NCBI GenBank assembly: GCA_039545355.1
Contig: BCJJ01000003.1
Span: 1,881,092-1,945,091 of the forward strand
DNA from: Trichosporon coremiiforme
Taxonomy: Eukaryota; Basidiomycota; Tremellomycetes; Trichosporonales; Trichosporonaceae
Length of the DNA stretch: 64,000 nt
Direction: 5' to 3'
Shown here: positions 1 through 9,707 of the stretch, piece by piece
Layout of the letters: each line of letters opens with the position of its first letter
Position numbering within the stretch: position 1 is the first letter of the stretch
The notes under the pieces: model-generated
The model's database searches: none
Seen by the model: only the letters and a program-made list of their open reading frames with translations
Told to the model about the DNA's origin: nothing
Position numbers and translations under genes: made by a program

Positions 1-1
1 G

Positions 2-1846
2 AACCGGAAGGAGAAGGAGCGCGAGCGCGAGAGCTCACCTGCAACGATTCGGGAGCACGACCGGCCAGACGTGCGGCAGATTGACTGGCGCCAGGCCGTC
101 GCCGCCTCTCGAGCCCGGACGAGCGGCACCCCGCCACCGCGAAGCGGAACTCCGCCCCGCAGCAGCAGTCACAACGACATCGGGCCGTCTAGTAGGCGCT
201 CGTCGTCCGACTCGATCGCGGCGGGCAACCGCTCGTCCCTCAAGCCGAAGCGGCGCTTCTTCTCCGGCTACAGCACGCGCGGCCACGACGAGCCGCGGCG
301 GAACAACTCGGAAGGCGGGCTCGCGAACGCCTTCCGCTCGACACTGCGACGGAAGCCGACAGCGTTCCCGGGTGTCGAGGACGAGGAGCCGCCCTCCGCG
401 CCGCCTCCGCGAGTCAACACTCCTCGCGCCAGCACCCAACCTCGTTCGGCGCCCGCGCCGGCACCTGCGCCGCTGACGCCGATGCGCGGTGAGCGTGAGC
501 ACAGCGTGCACCAGAGTGTGCGCACGCGTTCGAATGCGATCCACACGTCGTCCTCCCAGATCTTCGGCCCGGACATTGAGTCCTCGGCCAGCCTGTTCCC
601 GCACGAAGGCCTGATCCGGAACATCCACCGTTTCATGCGCTACTCATCAGCAGCGTACGGGCAGAACTTCCTCCGCATCTTGGGTCTCGGTAACACTGAC
701 TTCCACTACACGACGGCGGGCGGGCATCACGCCAACTCGTGGGCTTTCGCACGCCACACCAACATCCCCATCAACAACCTCATCCTGTCGTCGTACACTG
801 AGACCTCGCCTCTCAGCGGGCACAAGGCACCCCCACTCGTGCACTACATCGCGGTCGAGCACGGCCTGCGCGCCATCGTCCTCACGTGCCGCGGCACGCT
901 GGGGCTGAACGACGTTCTCGTCGACCTCACGTGCCAGTACCGTCCGATCACAATCGAGGGCGTCGACGGCGACTTCCAAGTGCACGCGGGCATGCACGAG
1001 AGTGCGCTCCAGTTAACCTCTCGCGCGTCGACGGTGCACCAGTGTCTCGTCGAGGCCCTGGAGCAGTATCCAAACTACGGCCTGGTGCTGTGCGGACACA
1101 GCCTGGGCGGGGGCGTCGCCGCCCTCCTCGGCATAGAGTGGGCACAGCGCGCGACCCTCTTCATGGCGCAAAACAGCAAGCGCGAGCGCAAGGTCAAGCA
1201 TCCACCCATCAGCACCAAGTTCGTGACGAGCTTCGGCTCGGGCCTGCCCCCCGGCCGCCCGATCCACGTGTACGCGTACGGCGTGCCTGCCGTTGCCTCC
1301 TTCGAGCTGGGCAAGTACTGCGACGGCCTGGTCACGTCCGTAATTCAGAACAGCGACGTCGTGCCCTCGCTCTCGCTCGGCGTGCTCCGGGATCTGAAGA
1401 ATGTCGCCGTGACGCTGTACGAGGAGGGCGGCATTGCGGAGGAGATTGTCGGCCGTATCTTGGGGCTCAACAAGCGCAAGTTTGCCTTTGACGATACCGA
1501 CGCCTCCCCTCCCTCCGGCGCCTCCGGCTCCAATGCGGCAGACGAGGAACAAATGTTGCACGACTGGATGGAATCCCTCATCAAGACGATGCGCGCAGAC
1601 ATGGACAACGACAAGCTCTACCCCCCCGGCAGCGTGTACATTATGGAGTACAGCGACGTGTTCCTGACTGCCTCGAGGGGGCAGGACAACAGCAGTCAGC
1701 GCGCGCGGCGCGTCATTCTCCGCCTGTGCGAGAGTGTGCGGGAACGCTTTGGCGAGCTCAGTTTCACAAAGACAATGCTGAAAGATCACATGCCGCTGCA
1801 TTATGAGCGGGCCACCGAGCTGCTGATCCAGGGCGTGCAGGAGTAG
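2..1846 (+). CDS. Class 3 (sn1-specific diacylglycerol) lipase, 5' partial
   Basis: The reading frame is already open at base 2, so the true start lies upstream and the N-terminus is missing; a GTG at 71 is only an internal codon. The first ~190 visible residues are disordered and Ser/Pro/Arg rich. The alpha/beta-hydrolase part follows, with LTCRGT as a likely oxyanion region and GHSLGGG as the nucleophile elbow (Ser codon at 1100). The likely acid is the Asp of NSDVVPS (codon at 1355) and the likely base is the His of KDHMPLHY (codon at 1787). This Ser-Asp-His order is that of the lipase class 3 family, which cleaves acyl chains from diacylglycerol or related lipids; a long disordered N-terminus fits fungal DAG-lipase-like enzymes. 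No intron is visible in this part and the frame ends at a TAG. Substrate and membrane topology cannot be read from the fragment. Confidence 0.85.
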   Translation, partial: NRKEKERERESSPATIREHDRPDVRQIDWRQAVAASRARTSGTPPPRSGTPPRSSSHNDIGPSSRRSSSDSIAAGNRSSLKPKRRFFSGYSTRGHDEPRRNNSEGGLANAFRSTLRRKPTAFPGVEDEEPPSAPPPRVNTPRASTQPRSAPAPAPAPLTPMRGEREHSVHQSVRTRSNAIHTSSSQIFGPDIESSASLFPHEGLIRNIHRFMRYSSAAYGQNFLRILGLGNTDFHYTTAGGHHANSWAFARHTNIPINNLILSSYTETSPLSGHKAPPLVHYIAVEHGLRAIVLTCRGTLGLNDVLVDLTCQYRPITIEGVDGDFQVHAGMHESALQLTSRASTVHQCLVEALEQYPNYGLVLCGHSLGGGVAALLGIEWAQRATLFMAQNSKRERKVKHPPISTKFVTSFGSGLPPGRPIHVYAYGVPAVASFELGKYCDGLVTSVIQNSDVVPSLSLGVLRDLKNVAVTLYEEGGIAEEIVGRILGLNKRKFAFDDTDASPPSGASGSNAADEEQMLHDWMESLIKTMRADMDNDKLYPPGSVYIMEYSDVFLTASRGQDNSSQRARRVILRLCESVRERFGELSFTKTMLKDHMPLHYERATELLIQGVQE

Positions 1847-2489
1847 AGGTCAGAGACTGCCGAGAGCGACGGAGAGACGCCTCCCCGCTACGCCCTCTAC
1901 TCTGCATTGCTACACTTTGACTTTGTAGCTACCGCTTTCAAATACCCACCTCCCCCTACCAGTTACCAAGTACGCTAGAATTACCTTGATAATTTTTGCA
2001 CGCGCATCTCGCGCCACCTTCTTCTTCACGGTCTTGGGTTGTACAACTGTAATGCACACGAAACTGCCTCATGCTTCGGAACGGGACAGAGTGTACTATG
2101 CGTTTTGCTTTGCATAATCGTTACTGTTTACTTCTGGGTACTACCTGCTCCCTATCTCCTGGGAGCCGCTCTATGAAGTCGTCTGTCTCTGGTGTGTCAT
2201 TCTATACTACAACAATCGATTGGGGGTTACTGGCGTGGCGCGCGGGTCGGAAACACACCGGCGATACGCTAGCAACATGCACATGGAATTAGAACTGTCT
2301 GCTTCTTCTATCCTCTCTCTCGTGAAAGGCTGGCGTTACGATGCCAGTCTTGTTTGCGTGTGTGGTATGCGGGTGTGGGGGAATGAGGTGGGATGCGGTT
2401 GTGGTGGTGGTTGGTGGAACTGCTACTCCTGGCTGTATCTTCAATCCGTCTCAGCGACCTGGACAGTCAATCAACGTCAACGCCGAGCC
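1847..2489. other. Convergent intergenic region
   Basis: The 3' ends of the lipase (+) and the STYX-like gene (-) face each other across about 640 bp. The stretch is T-rich just after 1900, consistent with 3' UTR and poly(A) signals. Short open frames here have no recognisable protein content. I see nothing else in it. Confidence 0.5.
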
Positions 2490-3998
2490 CTAGTCCATGT
2501 CGACGTCCATCGACAACGCACGCTTCCGCCCCGGCGCTTGACGGTCCGAAACCTCGCCCTCGCCGTCCCAGACACGCTTGTGTACTCCCATCGAGGCGGG
2601 CACTCCCGTCACGCTCTTCTGGGCGGCGGCGATCGCGGCGTACTCGCGCAATTGGATCTCAAACTGCAACGTCAGTTGCGGCTACGTACCGGAACAACTC
2701 ACGCTAGCTGGAGCGACGCAATACCGCTTGCTCTGCACGTATCCAAGTGCTGTAGTGTACTCCCAGCCAAACTTGTCCATGAGGTAGCCGATGGCGATAG
2801 CTGGAGCGGTCGCGATCCCGTCTGAGAGTTAGGGGGAAGCAAACGTACCGGGAAACTCACTCATACAGTGGATCAGGACAGCCCCTCCTATGGAGAGTGC
2901 CTCGTCGATGAAGACGCGTGATCGGGGAAAGATGGAGATGAGGTTTTGGTCCTGCCATGTTAGCTACAGTGGGCTGGAGCCAGCTTACATCAGAGTCGGA
3001 GACGTCCATGGTCAGGTACTGGAACTCTGTCGGGAAACGGGGGAAGACGAGACGGGCCTCGACAGAGTCGCGAAGACACAAACTGCATGGGCGTCAGTGT
3101 TGTCTGAACACGGTCTGGGCCGAAGCGAATAGATGTGCAGATGGACATGTGATCGAAAGTCGAAATGGGCTGGAGCCTGTTGCGTTGCCACCCTCACCCT
3201 GTAAGGATGACCGCATTCGGTGTCCGGAATGATGTTCCGTCACTAGCGTCGGCCGCCAAGCAATCATGCGTTGTGGAGCGCCGGCATTCCGAACTGCAGC
3301 GGAGCGGATGCAGCGAGCTGTGTGCGCTTGACTCACATGTGCGTAATGCCCATGGACTTTAGGCGATTCAAGTTGGTGCTCGCCTGGATAGGGCCGAGGA
3401 ACACGCCTGGGATGATCTCCTGCGCCTCTCTGCGCATTTCGTACCTATCGTCAGCTTTGTGGGCATGGGCTGCGGGTCCGCCGTGTATATGGCACGGCCG
3501 CCAACCCTTGGATGGGTCGACAATTGCCGTTGGGGAGGCGGTCGTCATGAGAGAGAGACAGTGATGAGAGGCAAGAGCCGGCGAGCGAGGAAGGTCGTTG
3601 AGCCGCAAGGATCCTGAGAGAGCGTGATGGTGGGAAACCAACGTATCTCCCTTAGAATCCTTGGGCTGTGGTATGTGCTTCGAGCTAAGCCACGGCGGCC
3701 TTGAAGCGACACAGGACTGGTCGGCTTTCAGGCGGTCGCCGCTGCTCTCGACTCGGACGCTCATAGCGTCGCGACAGAAGCAAACAGACACTGCCTCGCG
3801 CTCGACGATCAAAGCTTTCGAAGGAACACAAGCACCCGACCCGCACTCATGAATCGACGGCTGACCAATTGTTTACGTTCCTGCTCCACTCTGCAGCGTT
3901 ACTCACTTCCATTCTTGCAGGAGCATGTGCGACGGGGGCTGCGCTGGCTCCCAGGGCGGTTGGGGGGTAGGCGTGGGGAGCATCGGAACGGCGACCAT
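2490..3998 (-). CDS. STYX-like dual-specificity pseudophosphatase
   Basis: Six exons join in frame: 3907-3998, 3337-3444, 2989-3082, 2861-2951, 2703-2821 and 2490-2663, giving 225 residues, close to the ~223 of animal STYX. STYX landmarks are present in order: EWKYEMRREAQEIIPGVFLG, then SMGITHILCLRD, FQYLTMDV, FIDEALSIGGAVLIH and FEIQLREY near the C-terminus. The phosphatase P-loop reads H126-C-M-N-G-I-A-T133: the nucleophilic Cys is kept but the CX5R Arg is replaced by Thr, so catalysis is probably lost and the protein may act as a phospho-protein binder or scaffold. The C-terminus is a short basic then acidic tail. Intron 1 (462 bp) and intron 2 (254 bp) are far longer than the other three (37-39 bp). 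Start choice rests on exon 1 ending in EWK, which splices directly to YEMRR as in the family. Confidence 0.85.
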
Positions 3999-4918
3999 CG
4001 TGTTGTGGGCGACGAAGGCGGCGGTAAAGGCTGACCCAGCCTACGGTTATCGAATGGACTGGGTGTCGATGTGGGGGAAGGCGGATATAACCGGAGGAGC
4101 AGGTCGATGCGCTCTTGAACTCGTGCGGGCGGCGAGGGGGTGACGGTGGGCTGCAAGAGTGTGTTGAGAGTAAGAGGTGGTATTGAGGAAAGGTGGTGGT
4201 AGAAGAGTGTCGAACGGGAAGGGGTTTTGTTGTTGTCGCTGTGTGCAGCGAGGGGAGGGTATAGGGTGTGGATGGATGTGGTGGTCTAGTGCTGATGGAC
4301 TTTCCTGGACGTGTGACTGGAACGGCAGGGGGGGCAGGCCGCGGCCCAGCCTGACAGTCAGCTGGTGTACGCTGGTCGCTTGGCCAGTGCAACTGGTCCA
4401 GGGCGGAGGCGCACTCGACCACGGTCCTGTACCAGCCTGGCTCGTTGCCAAGGTGGGGTGCCCCAATAATTTAATCGACCTCAATGACCAGTGACATCAG
4501 TGCCACGTGGTGATCCTCGCATTAATCCCTTGAATCTTGTAATCCTGAATTCCGCTAATCTCTTCGGAAGCCCGGTAAGGTTGACTCGGATGCACCTCTA
4601 TACTCGCCGCCGGTTGCTGCCTGCGGACAACTCCATTGCTCGCACTGCATTGACTTCATACACCGGTCTTGCGCGTCATCCGTCTTCTCCTTCCCTACGT
4701 CCCTGCTTTCTGTTCTTTCTCTGCTCGATCACTCATTCGACAGCAGCACTGCACCGCCTGTCAGCAGCTACGTCAGGCGGCAATAACGTCAGGCGGCGAC
4801 CACCGCTAAGAACATCGGGACACCGAGGACGTCTTCCTCCGGCGGACTTCCTTACGAAGCGATAGGTGGCGACTGGAGGCAACCGACAAGAGACACACGA
4901 CATCCCTGAGCAGCTGCC
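3999..4918. promoter_or_regulatory. Divergent promoter region between STYX-like gene and ATL gene
   Basis: The two start codons point away from each other across about 920 bp, so both promoters must lie here. Part of the region is strongly strand-skewed (pyrimidine-rich around 4600-4740). A perfect 12-bp direct repeat lies close to the ATL start and is listed separately. Pro-rich open frames on the minus strand are low-complexity shadows. Confidence 0.5.
4770..4797 (+). repeat. Tandem 12-bp direct repeat with ACGTCA cores upstream of ATL
   Basis: ACGTCAGGCGGC occurs at 4770-4781 and again at 4786-4797, a 16-bp period, about 120 bp before the ATL start codon. ACGTCA is the reverse complement of a TGACGT (CRE/ATF-type) half site. 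A role as a bZIP operator for the repair gene is inference. Confidence 0.5.
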
Positions 4919-5523
4919 ATGAGTGAGGCAATCGTCGAGCTGACTGCGCGCGCGTACGAGATTGCGCGCGCCATTCCTCCAGGTCGCGTGACAAGCTACG
5001 GTCTGTATTACAACTTCTGCGGTGGTGCTGAGCTGACCGGCAGGCCACATTGCCAAGCTGGCGGGCTTTCCAGCGTACTCGAGGTGAGGTTGCTTTCCTC
5101 CGACCTGTCTCTGCCCTTGCACCCGAACTGGCATTGTCGCAGCTACGCCGTCGAAGAACCGAGCTCACAGCAGACACGTTGGAAACGCGATGAAAGCGCT
5201 GTCGCCGAACTCCAGTGTGCCGTGGCAGGTGAGCTGATTAGAGCGGACTTTTGAGCTAACAGCAGCGTGTGATTTCAGCGAAGGGCGTGCTCTCACCACG
5301 CGGCGACAGCGGACTCGGAGTCGCACGCCAGCGCGATCGTCTCGAAGCCGAGGGCGTTGTTGTCGAAACAGTCGGAGGAGAAGAGCGCGTCAATCTCCGC
5401 CAGTACGGCTGGTTCCCGGAACGCGGGAACAGGACGCTGGACGAGTGGCTCGAGGACGTGCGCGGCCCGCAGGCCGATTCCGACAGCGACGGCCAGCTGT
5501 CGCCGCCGCCCGACAGTCCGTAA
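4919..5523 (+). CDS. ATL1: Alkyltransferase-like protein (ATL), O6-alkylguanine lesion sensor
   Basis: Four exons, 4919-5000, 5044-5083, 5174-5228 and 5266-5523, give 144 residues. The protein matches the DNA-binding domain of O6-methylguanine-DNA methyltransferase: IPPGRVTSYG, then HIAKLAGFPAYSRHVGNAMK as the helix-turn-helix, then VPWQRVISAKG. In active methyltransferases the loop is PCHR with the alkyl-accepting Cys; here Trp58 takes its place, the hallmark of ATL proteins, which bind alkylated guanine without repairing it and hand it to nucleotide excision repair in the nucleus. The C-terminus ends in an acidic Ser/Pro-rich tail. The start ATG is at the beginning of the conserved domain. 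Spliced frames agree with the family at each junction. The exact acceptor of exon 4 uses the second AG of a CAGCAG. Confidence 0.9.
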
Positions 5524-5717
5524 TGGAAACGATAGAAGAAAAGGATACCAGGCATAATGCGTACGGGCATAAGGTCATGGCATAATGTACACTACATTGG
5601 ACAGGGAGTATGATGGGGGATGCGGGATGCGTATGATGATGTGTATGATGGGGTCGTGATGAGGTAGGGACGAGGTGGTACAACTATCATTCCGTCCCAG
5701 ATGTCGGGGCCGTACTT

Positions 5718-6082
5718 CTACTCGACCCAGATGTCTACCGCGCCGCGCTCGACCTCATCCCACCCATGCTTGCGGGGGTTGAGTGAGCTTTCATCGAGCT
5801 TGAGCGCGGGCTCGGGGGCGCGGGGATCGATCGCGACAATGATGTCTTGCTCCAGCGTCGCGCGGGTGGACTGGACGGCAGCACGCACCTGCACGCCGCG
5901 CTCACGCTCGAGACCAGCTCGGCGGACGAAGGCCATCTCGCGCTCGGCCTGAAGTCAGCTACAGTCACGGCCAAAGAATCTTCCGGGGCACTTGGAGCCG
6001 AGGGCGAAGAACTCACGTTACGGACTGGGATAGCGGCGCCGGTGACGAGTCCAGCAGCGATGAGGAAGACGGAGAGCCGCAT
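5718..6082 (-). CDS. Small secreted protein, function unknown
   Basis: Two exons, 6017-6082 and 5718-5948, separated by a 68-bp intron with a GTGAGT donor and a GCTGACTTCAG end, encode 98 residues. The first ~17 residues (MRLSVFLIAAGLVTGAA) form a clear signal peptide. The mature part is highly charged, with a Glu/Arg-rich helix-like stretch (AEREMAFVRRAGLERERG) and an acidic C-terminus ending DIWVE. There is no Cys, no transmembrane segment and no GPI-like tail. I do not recognise a family. It is convergent with the ATL gene (194 bp between stops). Confidence 0.65.
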
Positions 6083-8200
6083 TGTGGCTTGAGTGGTGCG
6101 GCGTGGGAAGACGAGAAAGTCTAGGGACGTCTAGGGAGAGCTCGGACGGGGGTGTTATGTACTGGCGAGGGACGATACCTCTGGTCCGTCAATGGCCAAG
6201 TCTTTGTTTGTCTGAACCGGCGACTGCTGTGTCGCTTTGTCCTGTGCGGCCGAGCCGTGCGTAATGAAAATCGGCTGATGAGTAATGGCAGTGGAGCCAA
6301 GACAATGAGCTCGTGCGTTGTGGCTATAAGGGCGCTTGCTGATCCAGAGGTCGAGTGTCGGGCGTGTGTTTCAGAGCTGTAACAGATGTACGAGGTGGCT
6401 ATCGCAGCTGTCGGTGTGTGCTGGGAGCCGTGTCTCGGAGTCGTGGTGGGTAGTACGAGAAGCTTAGCCGTGATACAAGTGTGCGTCGGCGTTGGCGTCG
6501 GTAGCTGATGTTTGTGTCGGTGCCGGTGGCAAAAACAATTGCGACCAAGCGGGTGTGAGGATCGAGACTGTGGTGGAGCAAGATGTTGCAAGAGGGCTGG
6601 CTCTTCTTCTGACAGCTGATATATGTACCATGTCACGGCGCGCCGGATTCTCTGCGCTCCGCGCTGCGTGAAGCATGACTGGAAGACCGATGCAGGGTCA
6701 CTCCGCAGGACCGCATGCTCGCAGCGAGATCGCTGGATAACTCGATAACTCGAGTTCGGGGCTAAGCTGCGCACGAACCACAGGCAGGCGAGGCAGGTGC
6801 CCCATGGGCCGGGCGTTCCTGACGCCAATGCGCCACCGAGCTCTCTAATCCTGAACGCCGCGACGCGCTCGGATGTGCATCAGTGCATCAACGGGCGGAG
6901 AGGAGCAGTTTAGCGCGGTGCCGTGCAGCACCCATCGAACGCCCAACGAACGCCCATCTGCGCCCACCAGCGCCCGAGATCTCTTCCCTGCATATTCCCT
7001 GCGCCTGACTCCTGCCCAGAGATGCATGCAGCTTCCTGGGTCTTCCGGCGCCCCGACGCCGCCCCGCCAAACGCATTCGTACCCTTAGCGTCACACGCAC
7101 CAGCGGGAGCTCTAGAGACCTGGGTGGACACTGGAATTCTGAACCTTCATATTGACAGCTAGGGATCCGGGTCTACCCATTAGCCCATGCCCTTGCCTTT
7201 GCGAGCGTAGTCTTCCGCAGAGTAGCGGTGCAGATCTCTTCCCACCGTCCCACCCTCTTCGCAGCATCCCAAAGTGGAGGTAGAGCTTCACGATCCGCAA
7301 ACTGCGCAAGCCACGGCCGTACGCAGACCGGCAGCTGAGACTGGGGCGCAGGGCGTGCGCAGGGAGTATGCAGGGAGACAGAACTGGGTCCGCGAGGCGC
7401 CGTTCTGTTGTTCGCCCGTTTCTGCAACCCTGCAACATCTTCCAAGCCTCGAATTGAGTGCATCGGCATGGAAAAGCGAAACAGTCAATACGAGTGATGC
7501 GAGGAAGACTAGCGCGTCCTGCCTTTCGACTTTCACACTCGTCACCACGGTCACTCTGCACTCTGATAACGATGGGCTCAATGCCCCCAGATCTAGAATT
7601 GCGATTACCCCACGTTTTTCTCATGAATCAGATCCGGGGTTTCATCGACTTATTGCGCGCGAGCTAATGTGCGCATTTGCGCTCGAACGCGCTCATGTTA
7701 TCGCAATGTAGAGACGCGTGTCGCTTGCATCAAAAGGGGACCAACTGGGCCTAGCGACACGAGCTCCAACATGACTGCCTATGTGCGACAGGGATTTCTC
7801 ATGATTATCGAGACGTGAAAGCAGCCACGATCATGATCGAACCTTTGGGCCGCGTTCTGCCCACACCGAGTGACGATCGTCACGCCTCTTGCACGGCACA
7901 CGATCCGGGGCATTCGCGCAGCTTATGCTTGCCCTATCGGGGAACGGAGCCCCAACCAGTCATATATCTGGTGTCGTGCAACGCGTCTACCCCATCCCCC
8001 TTTAGAATGGCACACCACTGACGACTGCAACATTACACCGAATGCCTCTGACACTGTGACAGCCTGAACTTAAGACTGCATGCTAACTCGAGGCTGTACT
8101 GATGCATTGATGCTTCTCGCTGTCTCCATTCCTACATGTGCTTATACCAGGGGGCATCGTTTGCAATAGCGTTGTAGAGTCCAGGAAGTTGTGGTGACGG
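6083..8200. other. Gene-free region of about 2.1 kb
   Basis: Open frames on both strands are short or compositionally random (for example the 235-codon minus-strand frame at 6121-6828), lack signal peptides or domains, and overlap each other. No splice-linked coding series was found. The part near 6083 should contain the promoter of the small secreted protein gene. Confidence 0.5.
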
Positions 8201-8803
8201 TTAGAAGCACCAAGTGATCACACCCGCAAGCCAAGCCGCTGAGCCGGCAACCACAACACTGGGCCCGTTGGACCCGGCACCACCGTACTTGCTTGGCAAG
8301 AGAGCCTCTATGCTCCGTGTGGTGGTCATACAGTCTAGATCATCGCACGCGGTGTAAGCGGCGCGGGACAATGCCACTGGTTGACTGGCTGCCGCCTGAT
8401 TGCCCCCATTTCCTCCCCCGCTTCCATCGCTGCTCGAGCCCCCCCAAGCCCCGTGACTATCGTCATCACCATCCTCCGCCTCGCCACTTTTCCTCCCCCC
8501 GCCACCGCCGCATTCGGATCCCCTACCCCCGCTGGAGCGCGAGCCTCCCGAACCTCCTGAAGAGGACGAGCCGCCGGCCCTCGCTGCACCGCCGGAGCCG
8601 CCGCCACCAGAGTTTGTGCCTCCCGAAGTTGAGCCTTTGGAACCTTCAGATCGGGAGCTGGAACCTCTAGAGCTGCCGCCACTCGAGCTCCCGCCACCGC
8701 TGCCGGCGTTGATGATCTCGTCGATCTGAAAATCAATGTTGGAGTTGGGACCGGGAATGGCGGCTAGGGCGGTGGCCACGAGGGCGAGGTGGATGATGCG
8801 CAT
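8201..8803 (-). CDS. Secreted Gly/Ser-rich GPI-like surface protein A
   Basis: Single-exon frame of 200 residues when started at the ATG at 8803, which directly gives a signal peptide (MRIIHLALVATALAA); the longer upstream frame adds a non-signal extension. After the signal comes the motif NIDFQIDEIINAG, then about 100 residues of Gly/Ser-rich low complexity, a short acidic patch (EAEDGDDD), a segment with two Cys (CDDLDC) and a hydrophobic uncharged C-terminus (GPSVVVAGSAAWLAGV...) that looks like a GPI-anchor signal. It is the most diverged of four neighbouring paralogs. A cell-wall or cell-surface location is inferred; no biochemical function is known to me. Confidence 0.7.
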   Translation of the reverse strand: MRIIHLALVATALAAIPGPNSNIDFQIDEIINAGSGGGSSSGGSSRGSSSRSEGSKGSTSGGTNSGGGGSGGAARAGGSSSSGGSGGSRSSGGRGSECGGGGGRKSGEAEDGDDDSHGAWGGSSSDGSGGGNGGNQAAASQPVALSRAAYTACDDLDCMTTTRSIEALLPSKYGGAGSNGPSVVVAGSAAWLAGVITWCF

Positions 8804-9282
8804 GTTGTTGGCGATGTTGTTGACGATGAGACGAGGGGATGAGAGGAGGTGAAAGCTGTGCATCATATGCCTCATGTGTTGCGGTTTGACGTCCTGGTGT
8901 CTTGGTGTACTTTAGGCAGACATCTGTCTGCGGAGACATTGGTGACACCAGTGACTCACTCGCACACTCGCACACTTGCACCGGTCTCCGCTGTCTATTG
9001 CGTCTCGTCGCCAGCCATCACCGGACGACAGGCGAAGAAGCAAGACACAGGAGGTCTGTGCGGGTGTGCTCCTCGGAATGCGACGTCATGCATCCCGTCG
9101 ACAATACGCGATACATGTCATGTGCTCTGCGAAGGAGGCTACCCATGTTGCATCCTGGCTACCGGCAGACAGTGTTGCAGAGTTGCAAGCCGTGAGGGTT
9201 TACAGAGTGACCAATGGCGGCTAGAGGATTGCCATGGGGGCGCCGGCGATCATGACGGATCCGGCCGCCAAGTCCGGCTTGG
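8804..9282. other. Upstream region of surface protein A
   Basis: About 480 bp between the start of gene A and the degenerate copy near 9.3 kb. It should hold the promoter of A. No convincing TATA element within 120 bp of the start and no other coding signal is visible. The 234-codon plus-strand frame crossing it is the antisense of low-complexity Gly/Ser sequence. Confidence 0.45.
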
Positions 9283-9490
9283 TCAACCCCGCGCGCTATC
9301 AAGTGGGCCGGCAGCCGCCGCGGCGCCGATGATGACGCCGGCTGCTGCTCCGGAGCCCCCTCGGTACTCCGCGCCGTGGTTGAGCGGCCCCCACGAGCCT
9401 CCTGCAGAGCTTGAGGCGGAACCACCCGTCGAACTACTTGCCCCGCCAGGCGTATGGCTGGCCGCGGACCTCGGACCTCGGACTCACGGC
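9283..9490 (-). pseudogene. Degenerate Gly/Ser-rich paralog (probable pseudogene)
   Basis: On the minus strand this stretch reads HTPGGASSSTGGSASSSAGG, then a Tyr/Arg-Gly-Gly segment and an Ala/Gly run (GAAAGVIIGAAAAAG), the same composition and order as the middle of the neighbouring surface proteins B and C. The frame has a TGA just upstream and ends at a TGA at 9283-9285. In a shifted frame just beyond, a hydrophobic tail-like sequence ending MIAGAPMAIL appears. No signal peptide can be attached. The simplest reading is a paralog that decayed by a frameshift and loss of its 5' end; an unrecognised intron is the alternative. Confidence 0.4.
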
Positions 9491-9707
9491 GGCCAAGGTA
9501 GTCGATGCGGACTTCTGTTGCTGTCGTTGGGTAGCCACTGCGACACTTGTTGACTGCACAGCCACCCATGTCATGTTCCGCTGATAAGATACTGGCTTAG
9601 CTGGTCGCGCCCTAGGCAGTGCTGATCTCGGTTCCAGCGTCGGTCTCTGTGACTAAATAATACATGTCATGGACTCTAAAAGACTAGGAAGTCGACTGCC
9701 TGGACAG

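Noticed and set aside
3333..3812. Alternative longer N-terminus of the STYX-like gene running into intron 1
   Set aside because: Splicing exon 3907-3998 to 3337-3444 restores the family sequence EWKYEMRRE exactly, so the upstream frame is intronic.
3847..4422. 191-codon Pro-rich minus-strand frame
   Set aside because: Overlaps exon 1 of the STYX-like gene in another frame; low-complexity shadow.
6121..6828. 235-codon minus-strand frame in the 6-8 kb gap
   Set aside because: Random composition, no start context, no splice partner, no domain.
8849..9553. 234-codon plus-strand frame across 9 kb
   Set aside because: Pro/Glu/Ala-rich end is the antisense of Gly/Ser-coding sequence; the rest lacks features.
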